DNA of 64,000 nt from Colwellia_A sp047621305 (GTDB taxonomy: Bacteria > Pseudomonadota > Gammaproteobacteria > Enterobacterales > Alteromonadaceae): positions 53,595-117,594 of the forward strand of contig JBLHNB010000005.1 of NCBI GenBank assembly GCA_047621305.1, written 5' to 3'. Below, one piece after another: positions 9,508 through 17,683 of this stretch. A model generated the notes under the pieces. The model worked only from the letters and a program-made list of their open reading frames with translations, had not been told where the DNA came from and did no database searches. The first letter of the stretch is position 1. Each line of letters opens with the position of its first letter. The position numbers and the translations under genes are program-made.

Positions 9508-10428
9508 ATGCCTGTTGGAGTCATCAGCCATCATCGCTGTAGTAATCATACGATGGGAGAGCACCATCCTGAAGCGCCGGCGAGAATGGCCGCCATTCAA
9601 GATCAATTGATCCGCAGTGGTCTTGAATATGTCATTCGTCAATATGATGCCCAGCCCATTGATAAAAAACTTATCGAGTTAGCACACGACAAACATTACA
9701 TTGATTATATTTTTAATAATGCGCCCCTTGAAGGCACTTTTAACCTTGATGATGACACCTCAATGACACCAGCAACCTTACCCGCGGTGTTATTATCTGC
9801 AGGCGCTGGTGTTGACGCTGTTGATTTAATCATGGCGGGTACATTAACGTCTGCCTTTTGTGCAACCCGCCCGCCAGGACACCACGCTGAACGTGATAAA
9901 GGTATGGGTTTTTGCTTTTTCAATAACATTTGTATTGCTGCAGCTTATGCTAAAGAAAAATACCAGCTTGAAAGAGTTGCCATTGTTGATTTTGATGTTC
10001 ATCACGGTAACGGCACCGAAAATATTGTTAAAGATAAAAAAGGCTTTTTATTTTGTTCTACTTATCAGTACCCTTTTTACCCCTTTGAAATGCAAGAAAG
10101 CGATATTCCCCCGATCATAAATACACCCTTGCCTGCGACCACAAAAGGTCCTGAATTTCGTCAGGCCATTAAGGACAAATGGTTACCCGCGTTACATAAA
10201 TTTAAACCACAAATGATTTTTATTTCCGCTGGTTTTGATGCCCATATTGAAGATGATATGTCACAAATTAGCCTGACTGAAGATGACTATCGTTGGGTGA
10301 CAAACGAGATAAAAATAATTGCAGATCAATACGCACAAGGTCGCATTGTTTCATTATTAGAAGGTGGCTATTCTTTAGGCGCACTAGGTCGTAGTGTTGT
10401 TGCTCATATTAAGGGGCTAATGGGTTAA
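9508..10428 (+). CDS. Histone-deacetylase-family amidohydrolase
   Basis: This 306-residue member of the arginase/deacetylase superfamily resembles class II histone deacetylases and bacterial acetylpolyamine or acyl-lysine amidohydrolases. The zinc site appears complete: RPPGHHAE provides the catalytic His pair, VDFDVHHGNG the Asp/His ligands, and SAGFDAH the second Asp. LEGGYSL carries the substrate-side Gly-Gly-Tyr. The start has a GAGG ribosome site (GTGAGGAATTTATATG). It follows the CoA-transferase/GNAT fusion by 32 bp, which suggests opposing acetylation and deacetylation of a shared target. Whether that target is protein or small molecule cannot be told. Confidence 0.88.
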   Translation: MPVGVISHHRCSNHTMGEHHPEAPARMAAIQDQLIRSGLEYVIRQYDAQPIDKKLIELAHDKHYIDYIFNNAPLEGTFNLDDDTSMTPATLPAVLLSAGAGVDAVDLIMAGTLTSAFCATRPPGHHAERDKGMGFCFFNNICIAAAYAKEKYQLERVAIVDFDVHHGNGTENIVKDKKGFLFCSTYQYPFYPFEMQESDIPPIINTPLPATTKGPEFRQAIKDKWLPALHKFKPQMIFISAGFDAHIEDDMSQISLTEDDYRWVTNEIKIIADQYAQGRIVSLLEGGYSLGALGRSVVAHIKGLMG

Positions 10429-10447
10429 CTGGCTTTGATTGCCACTA

Positions 10448-10473
10448 ATAACCGAGTTTGATGACTCGGTTAT
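10448..10473. terminator. Ten-base-pair hairpin between convergent genes
   Basis: A perfect ATAACCGAGT / ACTCGGTTAT stem with a six-base loop lies between the ends of the deacetylase and miaE. There is no long T-run on either side, so it is a weak or factor-assisted terminator for both. Confidence 0.5.
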
Positions 10474-10508
10474 GGTGACTTTCTTGATTGCTCAATATGA
10501 CAGAGTAA

Positions 10509-11081
10509 TTAATGCAGGGCAGCCCTGAACGGTAAGTTTTGACAAATTTTAGCTTCTGCAACTAATATCTCTTCTAAGCGTTGATCAACCTCAGCTTTAT
10601 CAAAGTATTCATAAGCAAGATCGACAAATAAATTTTTATGTGTTTTTTCCGACTCAGCAATAGCCATATAAAAATCTTTTAGCTCTCCCGCTTCTAACGC
10701 TTGCCCTACCAGTGAAAAACGTTCATAACCACGCGCTTCAATGACTGCACCAACTAATAGTCGATCAAGAAAGAATACATCTTGGCCATTACGAAAAACC
10801 GCTCGAATATTTTTTATATAACTGTCTTTTTTGTCGTCACATAGGTTCACATTACGTGCTTGTAATATTTTCACGACTTCTTTGAAGTGAATCAGCTCTT
10901 CTAACGCTAAATCAGTCATTTCTTTTACCAAACGTTTCTTATCAGGATAATGAGACAACATTGACATTGCCATACCCGACGCTTTTTTCTCTGCTGCGGC
11001 ATGATCTTGCAAAAAGGCATCTAAATCAGCTAAAACAGTTTCTGTCCAATTAAAGGGGGTTTGGTATTTAAGTTCAAACAT
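10509..11081 (-). CDS. miaE: tRNA 2-methylthio-N6-isopentenyl-adenosine-37 hydroxylase
   Basis: This 190-residue MiaE-family diiron enzyme hydroxylates the isopentenyl side chain of ms2i6A37 in tRNAs that read UNN codons, using oxygen. The ferritin-like helical bundle shows repeated Glu...ExxH ligands: ALEELIHFKEV, VIEARGYERF and AESEKTHKNLF. The length is typical of short MiaE forms. It ends convergently with the deacetylase gene, 80 bp away, and has 385 bp to the next gene upstream. It is oxygen-dependent and sits beside an FNR-linked unit, though in the opposite orientation. The assignment is confident. Confidence 0.92.
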   Translation of the reverse strand: MFELKYQTPFNWTETVLADLDAFLQDHAAAEKKASGMAMSMLSHYPDKKRLVKEMTDLALEELIHFKEVVKILQARNVNLCDDKKDSYIKNIRAVFRNGQDVFFLDRLLVGAVIEARGYERFSLVGQALEAGELKDFYMAIAESEKTHKNLFVDLAYEYFDKAEVDQRLEEILVAEAKICQNLPFRAALH

Positions 11082-11311
11082 AAAAATTTACATGATTAAA
11101 AAAGAAAGTGATTTTACCTAGAGCGTGTTGAACTTTCAAGATGATCTCAGAGAAGATTATTTTTCGTTCGACAAAACGTATATTTTATTGACGTTAAAGT
11201 ATTTATTTCCGCGTTTTTGAAATGGAGTGTTAAAATGGTGATGGTTTAGTGTTGCAATTATGGTAACTGATCTACCTTCTTGTTAATTTTCATTACATTA
11301 ATTGTCGAGCC

Positions 11312-11413
11312 TCGTTGCTCTATGCCATCCTTGGCATCACAACATACCGTTCATCCTGAACATCGTTGTTCTATGCCATCCTTGGCATCACAACATACCG
11401 TTCATCCTGAACA
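11312..11413. repeat. Two tandem 51-bp repeats
   Basis: Copies at 11312-11362 and 11363-11413 differ by about one base. Each contains the small inverted repeat TGCCATCCTTGGCA and the word ACCGTTCATCCTGAACA. The same words, in reverse complement, occur inside the inverted-repeat element at 23815-24422, so this is a fragment of the same dispersed repeat family. Confidence 0.8.
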
Positions 11414-11440
11414 TAAAAAGGGCTATCTTTAGATAGCCCT
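11414..11440 (-). terminator. Intrinsic terminator of hpf
   Basis: An AGGGCTATCT / AGATAGCCCT stem is followed, on the minus strand, by a T-rich run (TTTTTATG). It lies 27 bp past the hpf stop and directly abuts the tandem 51-bp repeats. Confidence 0.85.
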
Positions 11441-11466
11441 GTGGGTTCGATTTATGCGAAAAAATT

Positions 11467-11802
11467 TTATGAACTTTGAAAAGCGTCTGATTCTTGTACT
11501 TGATATTTTTCATGTAATTTAGCAGCAAGTATACCTTTGCGATGTTTTAAGGCCGCTTCTAACTTTTTAGCCGCACTGGCTATCGCAGCATAGAGTTCTT
11601 TACCTGAAGCTGTAACAGAAACATCGCTACCTTCATAATGAGTAGTAACTTCTAGCTTTTGGATATGAGGTTCAACCGTTATCGTTGAATCCATTGTCAT
11701 TATGGTTGGAAAGTGTTTTGCTATTTTGGAAAATTTGTTTTCAATTGACTGTTTAATGCCTTCAGTAATTTCAACATGGTGACCGGAAATATTTATTTTC
11801 AT
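11467..11802 (-). CDS. hpf: Ribosome hibernation promoting factor (short HPF / RaiA family)
   Basis: This 111-residue S30AE-domain protein starts MKINISGHHVEIT, with the conserved KFSKIAKHFPTI helix, the DVSVTASGKELYAAI segment and a basic helix KLEAALKHRKG. These residues line the 30S decoding groove in known HPF structures. The length fits the short HPF class: about 95 residues plus a small tail, with no long-HPF dimerisation domain. Short HPF drives 100S ribosome dimers in stationary phase. It is not beside rpoN as in E. coli. Its terminator is at 11414-11440, and a DUF3545 gene lies upstream on the same strand. Confidence 0.92.
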   Translation of the reverse strand: MKINISGHHVEITEGIKQSIENKFSKIAKHFPTIMTMDSTITVEPHIQKLEVTTHYEGSDVSVTASGKELYAAIASAAKKLEAALKHRKGILAAKLHEKYQVQESDAFQSS

Positions 11803-11998
11803 AATGTTACCTTTTTGTTGTTTTCAAATTGCCAAGCCATTCATAACTAACCATTCATTTTTAATCTGTAATGATCAATTAATTATCGGGCTTAATATTA
11901 TACTCTGGGCAATGAACGCAAAAAACAATGGTATAAAGGTAAAAATCGATAAAAAAATGTTTATAAATATTTCAAGTCACTTAAACGCATTTAAATCG

Positions 11999-12172
11999 TT
12001 AAAATGAATACAAACTATAATCATCTATTTCTCTACGTAACCGACGCTTTTCTTTTAAAGATTCTATTTCTCGCCACTTTCGTTTGCGTACCTGAGTATT
12101 TTTCTTTCCTTCCAAAATAGGTTGTTCGTTGTTAGTCGAATCATCAAATTCAAAGTTTTCATGGTTATTCAT
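11999..12172 (-). CDS. DUF3545-family small protein
   Basis: This 57-residue protein has an acidic N-terminus (ENFEFDDSTNNEQ) and a strongly basic helical C-terminal half (QVRKRKWREIESLKEKRRLR, then REIDDYSL). The KRKWREIE...K.RLR pattern is the hallmark of the small DUF3545 family found in Shewanella and Vibrio. The function is unknown; the composition suggests RNA or ribosome binding. The ATG is at 12172. It lies 196 bp upstream of hpf on the same strand, so a link to ribosome hibernation is possible but only inferred. Confidence 0.75.
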   Translation of the reverse strand: MNNHENFEFDDSTNNEQPILEGKKNTQVRKRKWREIESLKEKRRLRREIDDYSLYSF

Positions 12173-12271
12173 TATCAGTACTCGTTTATGAAGTATTGAT
12201 TTAACTTTAATATGAAATTATGACTTCTTTTTGACGCTGATATGACGCTTTTATTACAACCTATTCAGGTT

Positions 12272-12556
12272 TTATTGTAGACCATATTTTTGCATGAGCT
12301 GGTTAAAAAATGATGTTTTATTAATCTCAACCATGCGTTTGGCACATATTAAAATTATCTCTTTCATTTTCACTGTTTTTGATTTTTTTGGAGAGAAAAT
12401 TATACAAATAGACCCTTTCACTTCTGAGAGATGTGGAGGTGCCATAAAAATGAGAATCGCGTCAATAAATGCGTATTTTATCACGGCACATGATACTTTA
12501 GTTAATGACTGCTTCAAGCTCATCAATGTCATTATAGTCATGCCACTTTGAAGCAT
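12272..12556 (-). pseudogene. Possible decayed C-terminus of an NtrC-type regulator
   Basis: The minus frame ends in KRMVEINKTSFFNQLMQKYG, which closely resembles the Fis-type helix-turn-helix that closes sigma-54 activators (consensus ...LGINKTTF..LKKYGL). Further upstream, MSLKQSLTKVSCAVIKYAF resembles the helix that normally lies just before that motif, but about 40 unrelated residues separate the two. No AAA+ domain is present. I read it as a relic, not an active gene. A plus-strand ORF covers the same bases and has no recognisable features. Confidence 0.35.
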
Positions 12557-12730
12557 TACTTCAAAGTGAGTCTTGACCGTTAAGTTAGCCCCTCTATCAA
12601 CTTTCGACTTCAGCTATGTAACAAATCATATGAGGGGAAAAAGCATCTAGTTACATGGTTATATACTTCCAGTACTTTTGTGCTACAGCTACTACACTTA
12701 TCATCAGATGTACTACGTTTTAAAAACATA

Positions 12731-12753
12731 AAATGCCACTTTACGTGGCATTT
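12731..12753 (-). terminator. Hairpin after the SnoaL-like gene
   Basis: An AAATGCCAC / GTGGCATTT nine-base-pair stem lies just past the stop of the SnoaL-like gene. On the minus strand it is followed by TTTATGTTTTTA. It is a reasonable intrinsic terminator. Confidence 0.65.
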
Positions 12754-12755
12754 AC

Positions 12756-13136
12756 TTATAAACCTGATATGTCTGCAAAAACAAGATAATCGATAATCAT
12801 ATGCTTCTTTACGCTTAAAAACGTCGAGAATACCGCACTGTGTTTCGTACCATCTAAACGTACATAAATGACTTGTCCATGACAACTGAGCTTAGTAATG
12901 TCATTGGTTGTATCGTCAAGGTAGATAACATTTTCAATCGTGTGGTTCATGGATTCAACGCTAGAAAAAAACTGACTATTCGCAGCTAAAATATCTGCCT
13001 TATTAGTTAAAAGGGGATTGTTAGCAATGCGAAAGTTTACGTTTTCAGCTAGGTTACGCTTTAAGTAATCGACATCTTTATTGTCGACAGCTAAATATAA
13101 ATCACTGACCAATGTATTTACTTGTTGGATATTCAT
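12756..13136 (-). CDS. SnoaL/NTF2-like fold protein
   Basis: This 126-residue protein has the alpha+beta cone pattern of SnoaL-like (NTF2 superfamily) proteins: an N-terminal helix LVSDLYLAVDNKDVDYLKRN, the NVNFRIANNPLL strand with a helix, and strands VIYVRLDGTKHSAVF and IIDYLVFADISGL. Such proteins are small enzymes or ligand carriers with variable active sites. It lies 26 bp downstream of the VOC gene on the same strand, so the two form a unit probably controlled by the divergent LysR regulator. The substrate is unknown. Confidence 0.7.
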   Translation of the reverse strand: MNIQQVNTLVSDLYLAVDNKDVDYLKRNLAENVNFRIANNPLLTNKADILAANSQFFSSVESMNHTIENVIYLDDTTNDITKLSCHGQVIYVRLDGTKHSAVFSTFLSVKKHMIIDYLVFADISGL

Positions 13137-13162
13137 CTTATTTTATTCCTAAAAAATTGTTA

Positions 13163-13618
13163 TTATTTAATTAATTCGCCACTTTCTCCGCCATACATAT
13201 TTTTTTCTGTAGGGATATCACTTAAGTACTGCAAAAATTCAAACTGAAAGCCCGCGGGGTCGTTGTAGTAAACCGTTTTACGGTAAGGGTGCTCACGCCC
13301 TGTTATATCGATGCTAAAACCTTTAATCGCAAGTCGCTCAATCAAAGCCTGTAGGTCATCCACTACAAACCCTATATGAGCAACCCCGGCACAAATACTT
13401 TTGGAATCTCTAATGTCACCGACAGCACTATCGTTAAGTGTTATGTAAAAATCATCATCACCGAAATGTAACCAATGACGAGACGAGGTTTGCTCTCCAC
13501 TCCCCCATGCCATGTCTCCTTCACCACGTACTCGCCATTTTGGAAATGCTGTTTGTAAAAACGCCAATGTAGGTTGAATATTTTTCATCACTAAGTTTAC
13601 GTGTTCAAAGCGAACCAT
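13163..13618 (-). CDS. VOC-superfamily (glyoxalase-fold) protein
   Basis: This 151-residue protein has two beta-alpha-beta-beta-beta modules. Metal-site candidates are His in FEHVNLVM near the start, His in GVAHIGFVVDDL in the middle, and Glu in FQFEFLQYL near the end, matching the His/His/Glu pattern of glyoxalase I-like dioxygenases and lyases. The substrate is unknown. It is the first gene of a two-gene unit with the SnoaL-like protein and is divergent from a LysR regulator across a 128 bp spacer that contains a palindromic operator. Detoxification or aromatic degradation are possible roles. Confidence 0.82.
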   Translation of the reverse strand: MVRFEHVNLVMKNIQPTLAFLQTAFPKWRVRGEGDMAWGSGEQTSSRHWLHFGDDDFYITLNDSAVGDIRDSKSICAGVAHIGFVVDDLQALIERLAIKGFSIDITGREHPYRKTVYYNDPAGFQFEFLQYLSDIPTEKNMYGGESGELIK

Positions 13619-13713
13619 CTTGCTTACCTCTAATTCGTTGCTTTATTAATATTGAATACGTTAAGTTTAATTTAGAGAGGTATTGAGAACAATATAGCTT
13701 GTGGTAGAATCAA

Positions 13714-13732
13714 TGTTGAGATTAACTCAACA
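13714..13732. promoter_or_regulatory. Palindromic LysR operator
   Basis: TGTTGAG-ATTAA-CTCAACA is a perfect 7-5-7 palindrome containing the T-N11-A core of LysR-type regulators. It lies 15 bp upstream of the LysR ATG, within the divergent spacer that also serves the VOC/SnoaL unit. Control of both directions by this regulator is inferred. Confidence 0.75.
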
Positions 13733-13746
13733 ATAAAAGTACCTTT

Positions 13747-14667
13747 ATGGACATCTTTAATAGCATCCCAATATTTGTCGCGGTTGCTGACAATCAAGGC
13801 TTTTCTAGTGCCGCCAAGGCACTTGGAGTTTCAAAGTCCGCGGTCAGTAAACGTATCACTCAATTAGAAAATCAATTAGGCGCACGACTCTTTCATAGAA
13901 CAACTCGTAAGCTCAGTATGACTGAAGCGGGTGAATGCTTTTACCAGTATGCCGTTCAAGCTAATCGAGCAGGTCAACAAGCAGCTGAAGCCGTGAATGA
14001 ATTAAAAGGTGAGCCCAGAGGGGTATTAAAAGTTCAATTACCTATGACCTTGGGGCAGATAGTGATCTCTCCATTAATTCCCACGTTTTTAGCAAGTCAC
14101 CCTCATCTGAAAATTGATCTCGTTTTAGATGATCGCCAGTTAAATTTAATCGAAAATGGCTATGACTTAGCATTACGTGTTGGAAGCTTAGCTGACTCAA
14201 GCTTAATCGCACGTCCCTTAGCCCCTTTACATAGTGTTGTATGTGTAGCACCAAACTTTTATCTGCAACATAAATCATATCTACAACAGCCTGAACAACT
14301 AGTTGATATAAATTGCCTCACTTATAGTTATTCAAGTAATGCCGATGTATGGCAATTTAACTCAATAGCCAACCCTAAAGAAACAATCAAAATTAATGTC
14401 GTTGGTAACTATCGTGTTAATAATAGTGCAGCATTGCGCGATGCCTTACTTTCAGGGGTGGGTGTTGGTCGGCTACCTACCTTTGTTGCCAAACAGGCCA
14501 TTCAAAAGGGCGAATTAATCCCTCTATTTCAGGATTATGAAATGCCAGTTAAACAATTATATGCTATTTATCCTGAGCGTAATTATCTGCCTGAAAAAGT
14601 GCGCGTGTTTCTCGACTTTATCATTGATAATCTTGGTCACGGTAAAAATGACTGGGATGGGATTTAG
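13747..14667 (+). CDS. LysR-family transcriptional regulator
   Basis: This 306-residue protein has an N-terminal winged helix-turn-helix (residues ~5-65, with FSSAAKALGVSKSAVSKRI and RLFHRTTRKLSMTEAG) and a periplasmic-binding-like effector domain from ~90. The subgroup looks like the CrgA/AaeR/DsdC-type regulators that begin MDxF. It is divergent from the VOC and SnoaL-like genes and has a palindromic operator just upstream of its own start, so autoregulation plus control of the divergent unit is likely. The effector is unknown. Confidence 0.9.
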   Translation: MDIFNSIPIFVAVADNQGFSSAAKALGVSKSAVSKRITQLENQLGARLFHRTTRKLSMTEAGECFYQYAVQANRAGQQAAEAVNELKGEPRGVLKVQLPMTLGQIVISPLIPTFLASHPHLKIDLVLDDRQLNLIENGYDLALRVGSLADSSLIARPLAPLHSVVCVAPNFYLQHKSYLQQPEQLVDINCLTYSYSSNADVWQFNSIANPKETIKINVVGNYRVNNSAALRDALLSGVGVGRLPTFVAKQAIQKGELIPLFQDYEMPVKQLYAIYPERNYLPEKVRVFLDFIIDNLGHGKNDWDGI

Positions 14668-15009
14668 GCTATCCGTAAATATTTATAAAATAAGCTGACT
14701 TCTTTTATAAATTGTAATTCTATGTGTAGAGCTACACGAAACCTCAATGATATTAAATTTCACACGATAATTCATAAATTAATTCACATACCTGTCTACA
14801 GGGTCTATTAAGCCTGAATAGCTATTTTTGATTTTTTAGAAGTTCCACATCCCCCCACATGACTAAACTTATCAGTATTTTGTAGCACATAACTAAATCT
14901 CAGGTAATTTATGCCATTCAACGTAGATTTTTAGCATTTTATCTTAAATAGAATACTAAATAATTTAATGTGACTATGATTATTCAAAATTCAAACAATT
15001 AGAGTAGCG
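14668..15009. other. Intergenic region before esterase gene
   Basis: 342 bp, AT-rich. Only a small GTGTAGAGCTACAC palindrome and low-complexity T tracts are visible. No gene or terminator with a T-run was found. Confidence 0.4.
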
Positions 15010-15831
15010 ATGAAAAAAACATTCTCAATTAGCTCTTCTTTAGTATTCATTTTTCTTTGGGGGATTAATGTCAATACCCATGCCGTTAATCATCCTCCGG
15101 TGCAAATTTCAAATTCTCAAAGCATGATAGTAAAATCAGCCATTAATAATACAGATTATGAAATTCAAGTAGCGTTACCAAACCGATATCAAGAATCTCA
15201 GACACGTTACCCTGTTGTATACTTACTTGATGCAAACAATGACTTTCCTTTAGTTACGAGTATCAGTAGAAGGTTATATCAAGAGGATAATCTAAACCCG
15301 ATTATAATTGTTGGCATTAGTTATAAAAAAGATGCCTATATTCATCGAACAGCTGACTACACCCCGACTCAATCAAACGAAAAAATAAAATCAGGTCAAG
15401 CGAATAAATTTATTGAGGTAATTAAACAAGAAGTTATTCCCTTAATCGATTCTACTTACCGAACCCAAACAGATAATAGAACGATTGCAGGCCATTCCCT
15501 TGGTGGGCTCTTTGGCGCCTATCAAATAATCAAGAATGGTGATTTATTCAATAAATACATCATATCAAGTCCTTCTTTATGGTGGGATAACTTTAAAACA
15601 TTCTCTTTTGCACAACACATGGATCAAAAACCAATCAAAGTATTTGTCTCTGTGGGAGCAATGGAAGGTGAGCATATGAAAAGGTCGGCCAAAAAAATGA
15701 TTAATTTTCTTGAAAAGCACCGCGATAAAGCCAACGTCAAAACAACAATACTTAACGGTGAAACTCACGGCACAGCAAAATTTAGGGCCTATGCAGATAG
15801 CTTTAGGTGGTTATTTAAAGGGGATTCTTAA
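15010..15831 (+). CDS. Secreted esterase of the Fes/IroE-like alpha/beta hydrolase family
   Basis: This 273-residue protein has a signal peptide (residues 1-25, cut near NTHA). The alpha/beta hydrolase fold shows RYPVVYLLDANNDF, the nucleophile elbow GHSLGGLFG with Ser at about 163, and a late His in NGETHGTAKF. Asp or Glu candidates lie between them, which completes a serine-hydrolase triad. The family includes siderophore esterases (IroE) and other secreted esterases. No iron-uptake genes are adjacent, so the substrate is open. It is followed by a spacer with a hairpin that serves the opposite gene. Confidence 0.82.
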   Translation: MKKTFSISSSLVFIFLWGINVNTHAVNHPPVQISNSQSMIVKSAINNTDYEIQVALPNRYQESQTRYPVVYLLDANNDFPLVTSISRRLYQEDNLNPIIIVGISYKKDAYIHRTADYTPTQSNEKIKSGQANKFIEVIKQEVIPLIDSTYRTQTDNRTIAGHSLGGLFGAYQIIKNGDLFNKYIISSPSLWWDNFKTFSFAQHMDQKPIKVFVSVGAMEGEHMKRSAKKMINFLEKHRDKANVKTTILNGETHGTAKFRAYADSFRWLFKGDS

Positions 15832-15983
15832 AAAATTAATGTTCAAAAATAGAGATGCTAAAAAATAGATACGCTCAAAAATACATTTTTATCAATAAAT
15901 CAAAAAGCGTTATCGGTTTTTTCAAGACCGTTATAGTCCTTTCATTAAGTATGTGATTTTGATCTGTATAAAAAATAAAGAAA

Positions 15984-16018
15984 CGCTCAATAAGCATAGT
16001 CTCTGTTGGTATTGAGCG
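15984..16018 (-). terminator. Probable terminator of the HopJ-family gene
   Basis: A CGCTCAATA / TATTGAGCG stem with a 17-base loop is followed on the minus strand by TTTCTTTATTTTTTA. It lies 50 bp past the stop of the HopJ-like gene. Confidence 0.6.
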
Positions 16019-16068
16019 TAGTCAAGCTCTGAAATAAGCGACGAACGACGCCTTGGCTAGCTTACCTA

Positions 16069-16425
16069 CTACGAATGTTTAGCCTTAATAGCCACACTAT
16101 CAAAGGAGATTCCTGCCCAGCCATGGCTAATAAAACGTCGAATATTACCATGGTCAACACCTAACGGATGCTTAGCAACATCATCTCGATAATATTGACC
16201 AAAACAATTTAACGTTGCCTGCTCAGATAAATTATGCATTTTAGCGAAAGAAAAAATTTTACAAGATCCTTCGTTGGTACCCGCTTGATTAATAAGTTTA
16301 CCGTTGGTAAAAGTGCTTGGGCTATAATCATAATGATTAGCAATAACCTGCATCACTTCATCAAAAATTATACTTTCACCTGCCGTATTCAAGCGATTGA
16401 TCAATTCATTAACTGTTAATTCCAT
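16069..16425 (-). CDS. HopJ type III effector family protein
   Basis: This 118-residue protein is similar by eye to the HopJ family. It shows FDEVMQVIANHYDYSPSTFT followed by NG, then FSFAKMHNLSEQATLNCFGQ and YYRDDVAKHPLG, which are the usual conserved blocks. Despite the family name, members occur in many free-living gammaproteobacteria without type III secretion, and their role is unknown. I prefer the ATG at 16425 (MELTVNEL) over a TTG three codons upstream; neither has a strong ribosome site. There is no signal peptide. It stands alone on its strand. Confidence 0.8.
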   Translation of the reverse strand: MELTVNELINRLNTAGESIIFDEVMQVIANHYDYSPSTFTNGKLINQAGTNEGSCKIFSFAKMHNLSEQATLNCFGQYYRDDVAKHPLGVDHGNIRRFISHGWAGISFDSVAIKAKHS

Positions 16426-16620
16426 TACTGCCAAATTTATTTTGTAAAATAAGTCATTATTTTCGCTTAGTTATAAGTGAGCGTCTACGAAAAACGGGGA
16501 TATTTTTAATTGCTATTTTAACCAATGATATATTATTTCAATATTTTTATAGAGAACAAGGTAATAATCAAGGAGCACTGGCTGTTAATTCATTTGAAAA
16601 TATCTATTAACTACCCAAAA

Positions 16621-16641
16621 TAAAAAACCGCCTAATGGCGG
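16621..16641 (-). terminator. Intrinsic terminator of the downstream-oriented secreted gene
   Basis: A CCGCC-ATTA-GGCGG stem is followed on the minus strand by TTTTTTATTTT, 53 bp past the stop of the gene at 16694-17269. Confidence 0.75.
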
Positions 16642-16693
16642 ATTTCATCAAAAAAAAGCATTTAGAATAGTAGGCTAAATGTCATCAAATCAA

Positions 16694-17269
16694 CTAAAAA
16701 TCGCTATCTTCATCAGATGGCATTATGTTAGTTATCCATTCAATATTATCACCGACAAACTTAATATCAGCGGCAGATATATCTTCAGCTGCTTTTAGCA
16801 TGAACTTCATACTATTGAGTTGCTCTTTAAATTGTTCTTCCATACCTGATAACATGTTTTGAGGCATTCCCTGCTTTTTCATTTGTGTTATTTGGTTTTC
16901 CATTTGTGTAATGAAGTTATCTGTTGTCATGCCTTCGGGCATTTTATTCATCTGGGCTTTGAAAATACCGCCCATTATGCGCAGCCCTATATCATAAAGT
17001 TCACTGAAGCCTGAAAACCCCGCTGATTCAATGCTCTTTTCAATTTGAGGATAAACATCCAAAGACTGAAGTGCATCTATGGCCGCATTTTTATCGAATA
17101 TCATTAAGTCGGCCATTTTTTTTTCTAAAGCAGGATTCGCTTCGGCTAATAATTCAATATCCCCAATAATCTGCATATATTTTTCAATAAGATTTTTTGA
17201 TAACGCTTGCTCAGCAAAAGCTGAAATACTCATTAAATATAGGATTATAGCAACTAGTACTTTTTTCAT
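16694..17269 (-). CDS. Periplasmic hypothetical protein
   Basis: This 191-residue protein has a signal peptide (MKKVLVAIILYLMSISAFA). The mature part is mostly helical and Met/Gln-rich (KAQMNKMPEGMTTDNFITQM, MENQITQMKKQGMPQ). I do not recognise a family. The start was moved to the ATG at 17269 because AAGGA lies six bases upstream of it, while the outer ATG at 17275 directly abuts that ribosome site. The clear start, signal peptide and terminator all support a real, singly transcribed gene. Confidence 0.75.
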   Translation of the reverse strand: MKKVLVAIILYLMSISAFAEQALSKNLIEKYMQIIGDIELLAEANPALEKKMADLMIFDKNAAIDALQSLDVYPQIEKSIESAGFSGFSELYDIGLRIMGGIFKAQMNKMPEGMTTDNFITQMENQITQMKKQGMPQNMLSGMEEQFKEQLNSMKFMLKAAEDISAADIKFVGDNIEWITNIMPSDEDSDF

Positions 17270-17430
17270 TCTCATTCCTTTAAATTAGTAAAAAGCCAAT
17301 TTATCCTTAAATTTTAATTTCCAAAGGAAAACTGGTGATATTTATGTACCTTCGTATATCATGATGTATTAATTGATTTTTTTCAATGAGGATAATTAAT
17401 AACATTAAATTATCACCTACAAGTGCTAGT

Positions 17431-17592
17431 TATACCAATTGCAATAATGAATCGACATTCTAAGGCGGTCTAAATATCCAATACCTGCGTTGCTTTCAAT
17501 CGCAATAGCACGCTATTACTCATTCAAGCGCCTTGCTATTGAACATTTACCCTCGCTTATAATAGATCACTACTTTAATTCAATTGGTATTA
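17431..17592. repeat. Palindromic MITE-like element, copy 1
   Basis: A ~162 bp non-coding element is bounded by the inverted termini TATACCAATTG and CAATTGGTATTA and has internal palindromes such as AATAGCACGCTATT. A second copy lies inverted at 28655-28816 and is over 90% identical by eye. It has no ORF. The structure fits a miniature inverted-repeat element moved by an unseen transposase. Confidence 0.88.
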
Positions 17593-17683
17593 AAATGTGT
17601 AAAAGTGACAAGGCGCTTAATTAAAAGAGGAGATTTTCTAGGAGCATACATGAGCGTTAATGGGTCTGCTGCTCAGATAAAGG

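Noticed and set aside
11804..12007. 67-codon plus-strand ORF upstream of hpf
   Set aside because: No ribosome site, low-complexity product, and it overlaps the DUF3545 gene end.
12610..12885. 91-codon minus-strand ORF overlapping the SnoaL-like gene
   Set aside because: It overlaps a recognisable gene in another frame and has no protein-like features.
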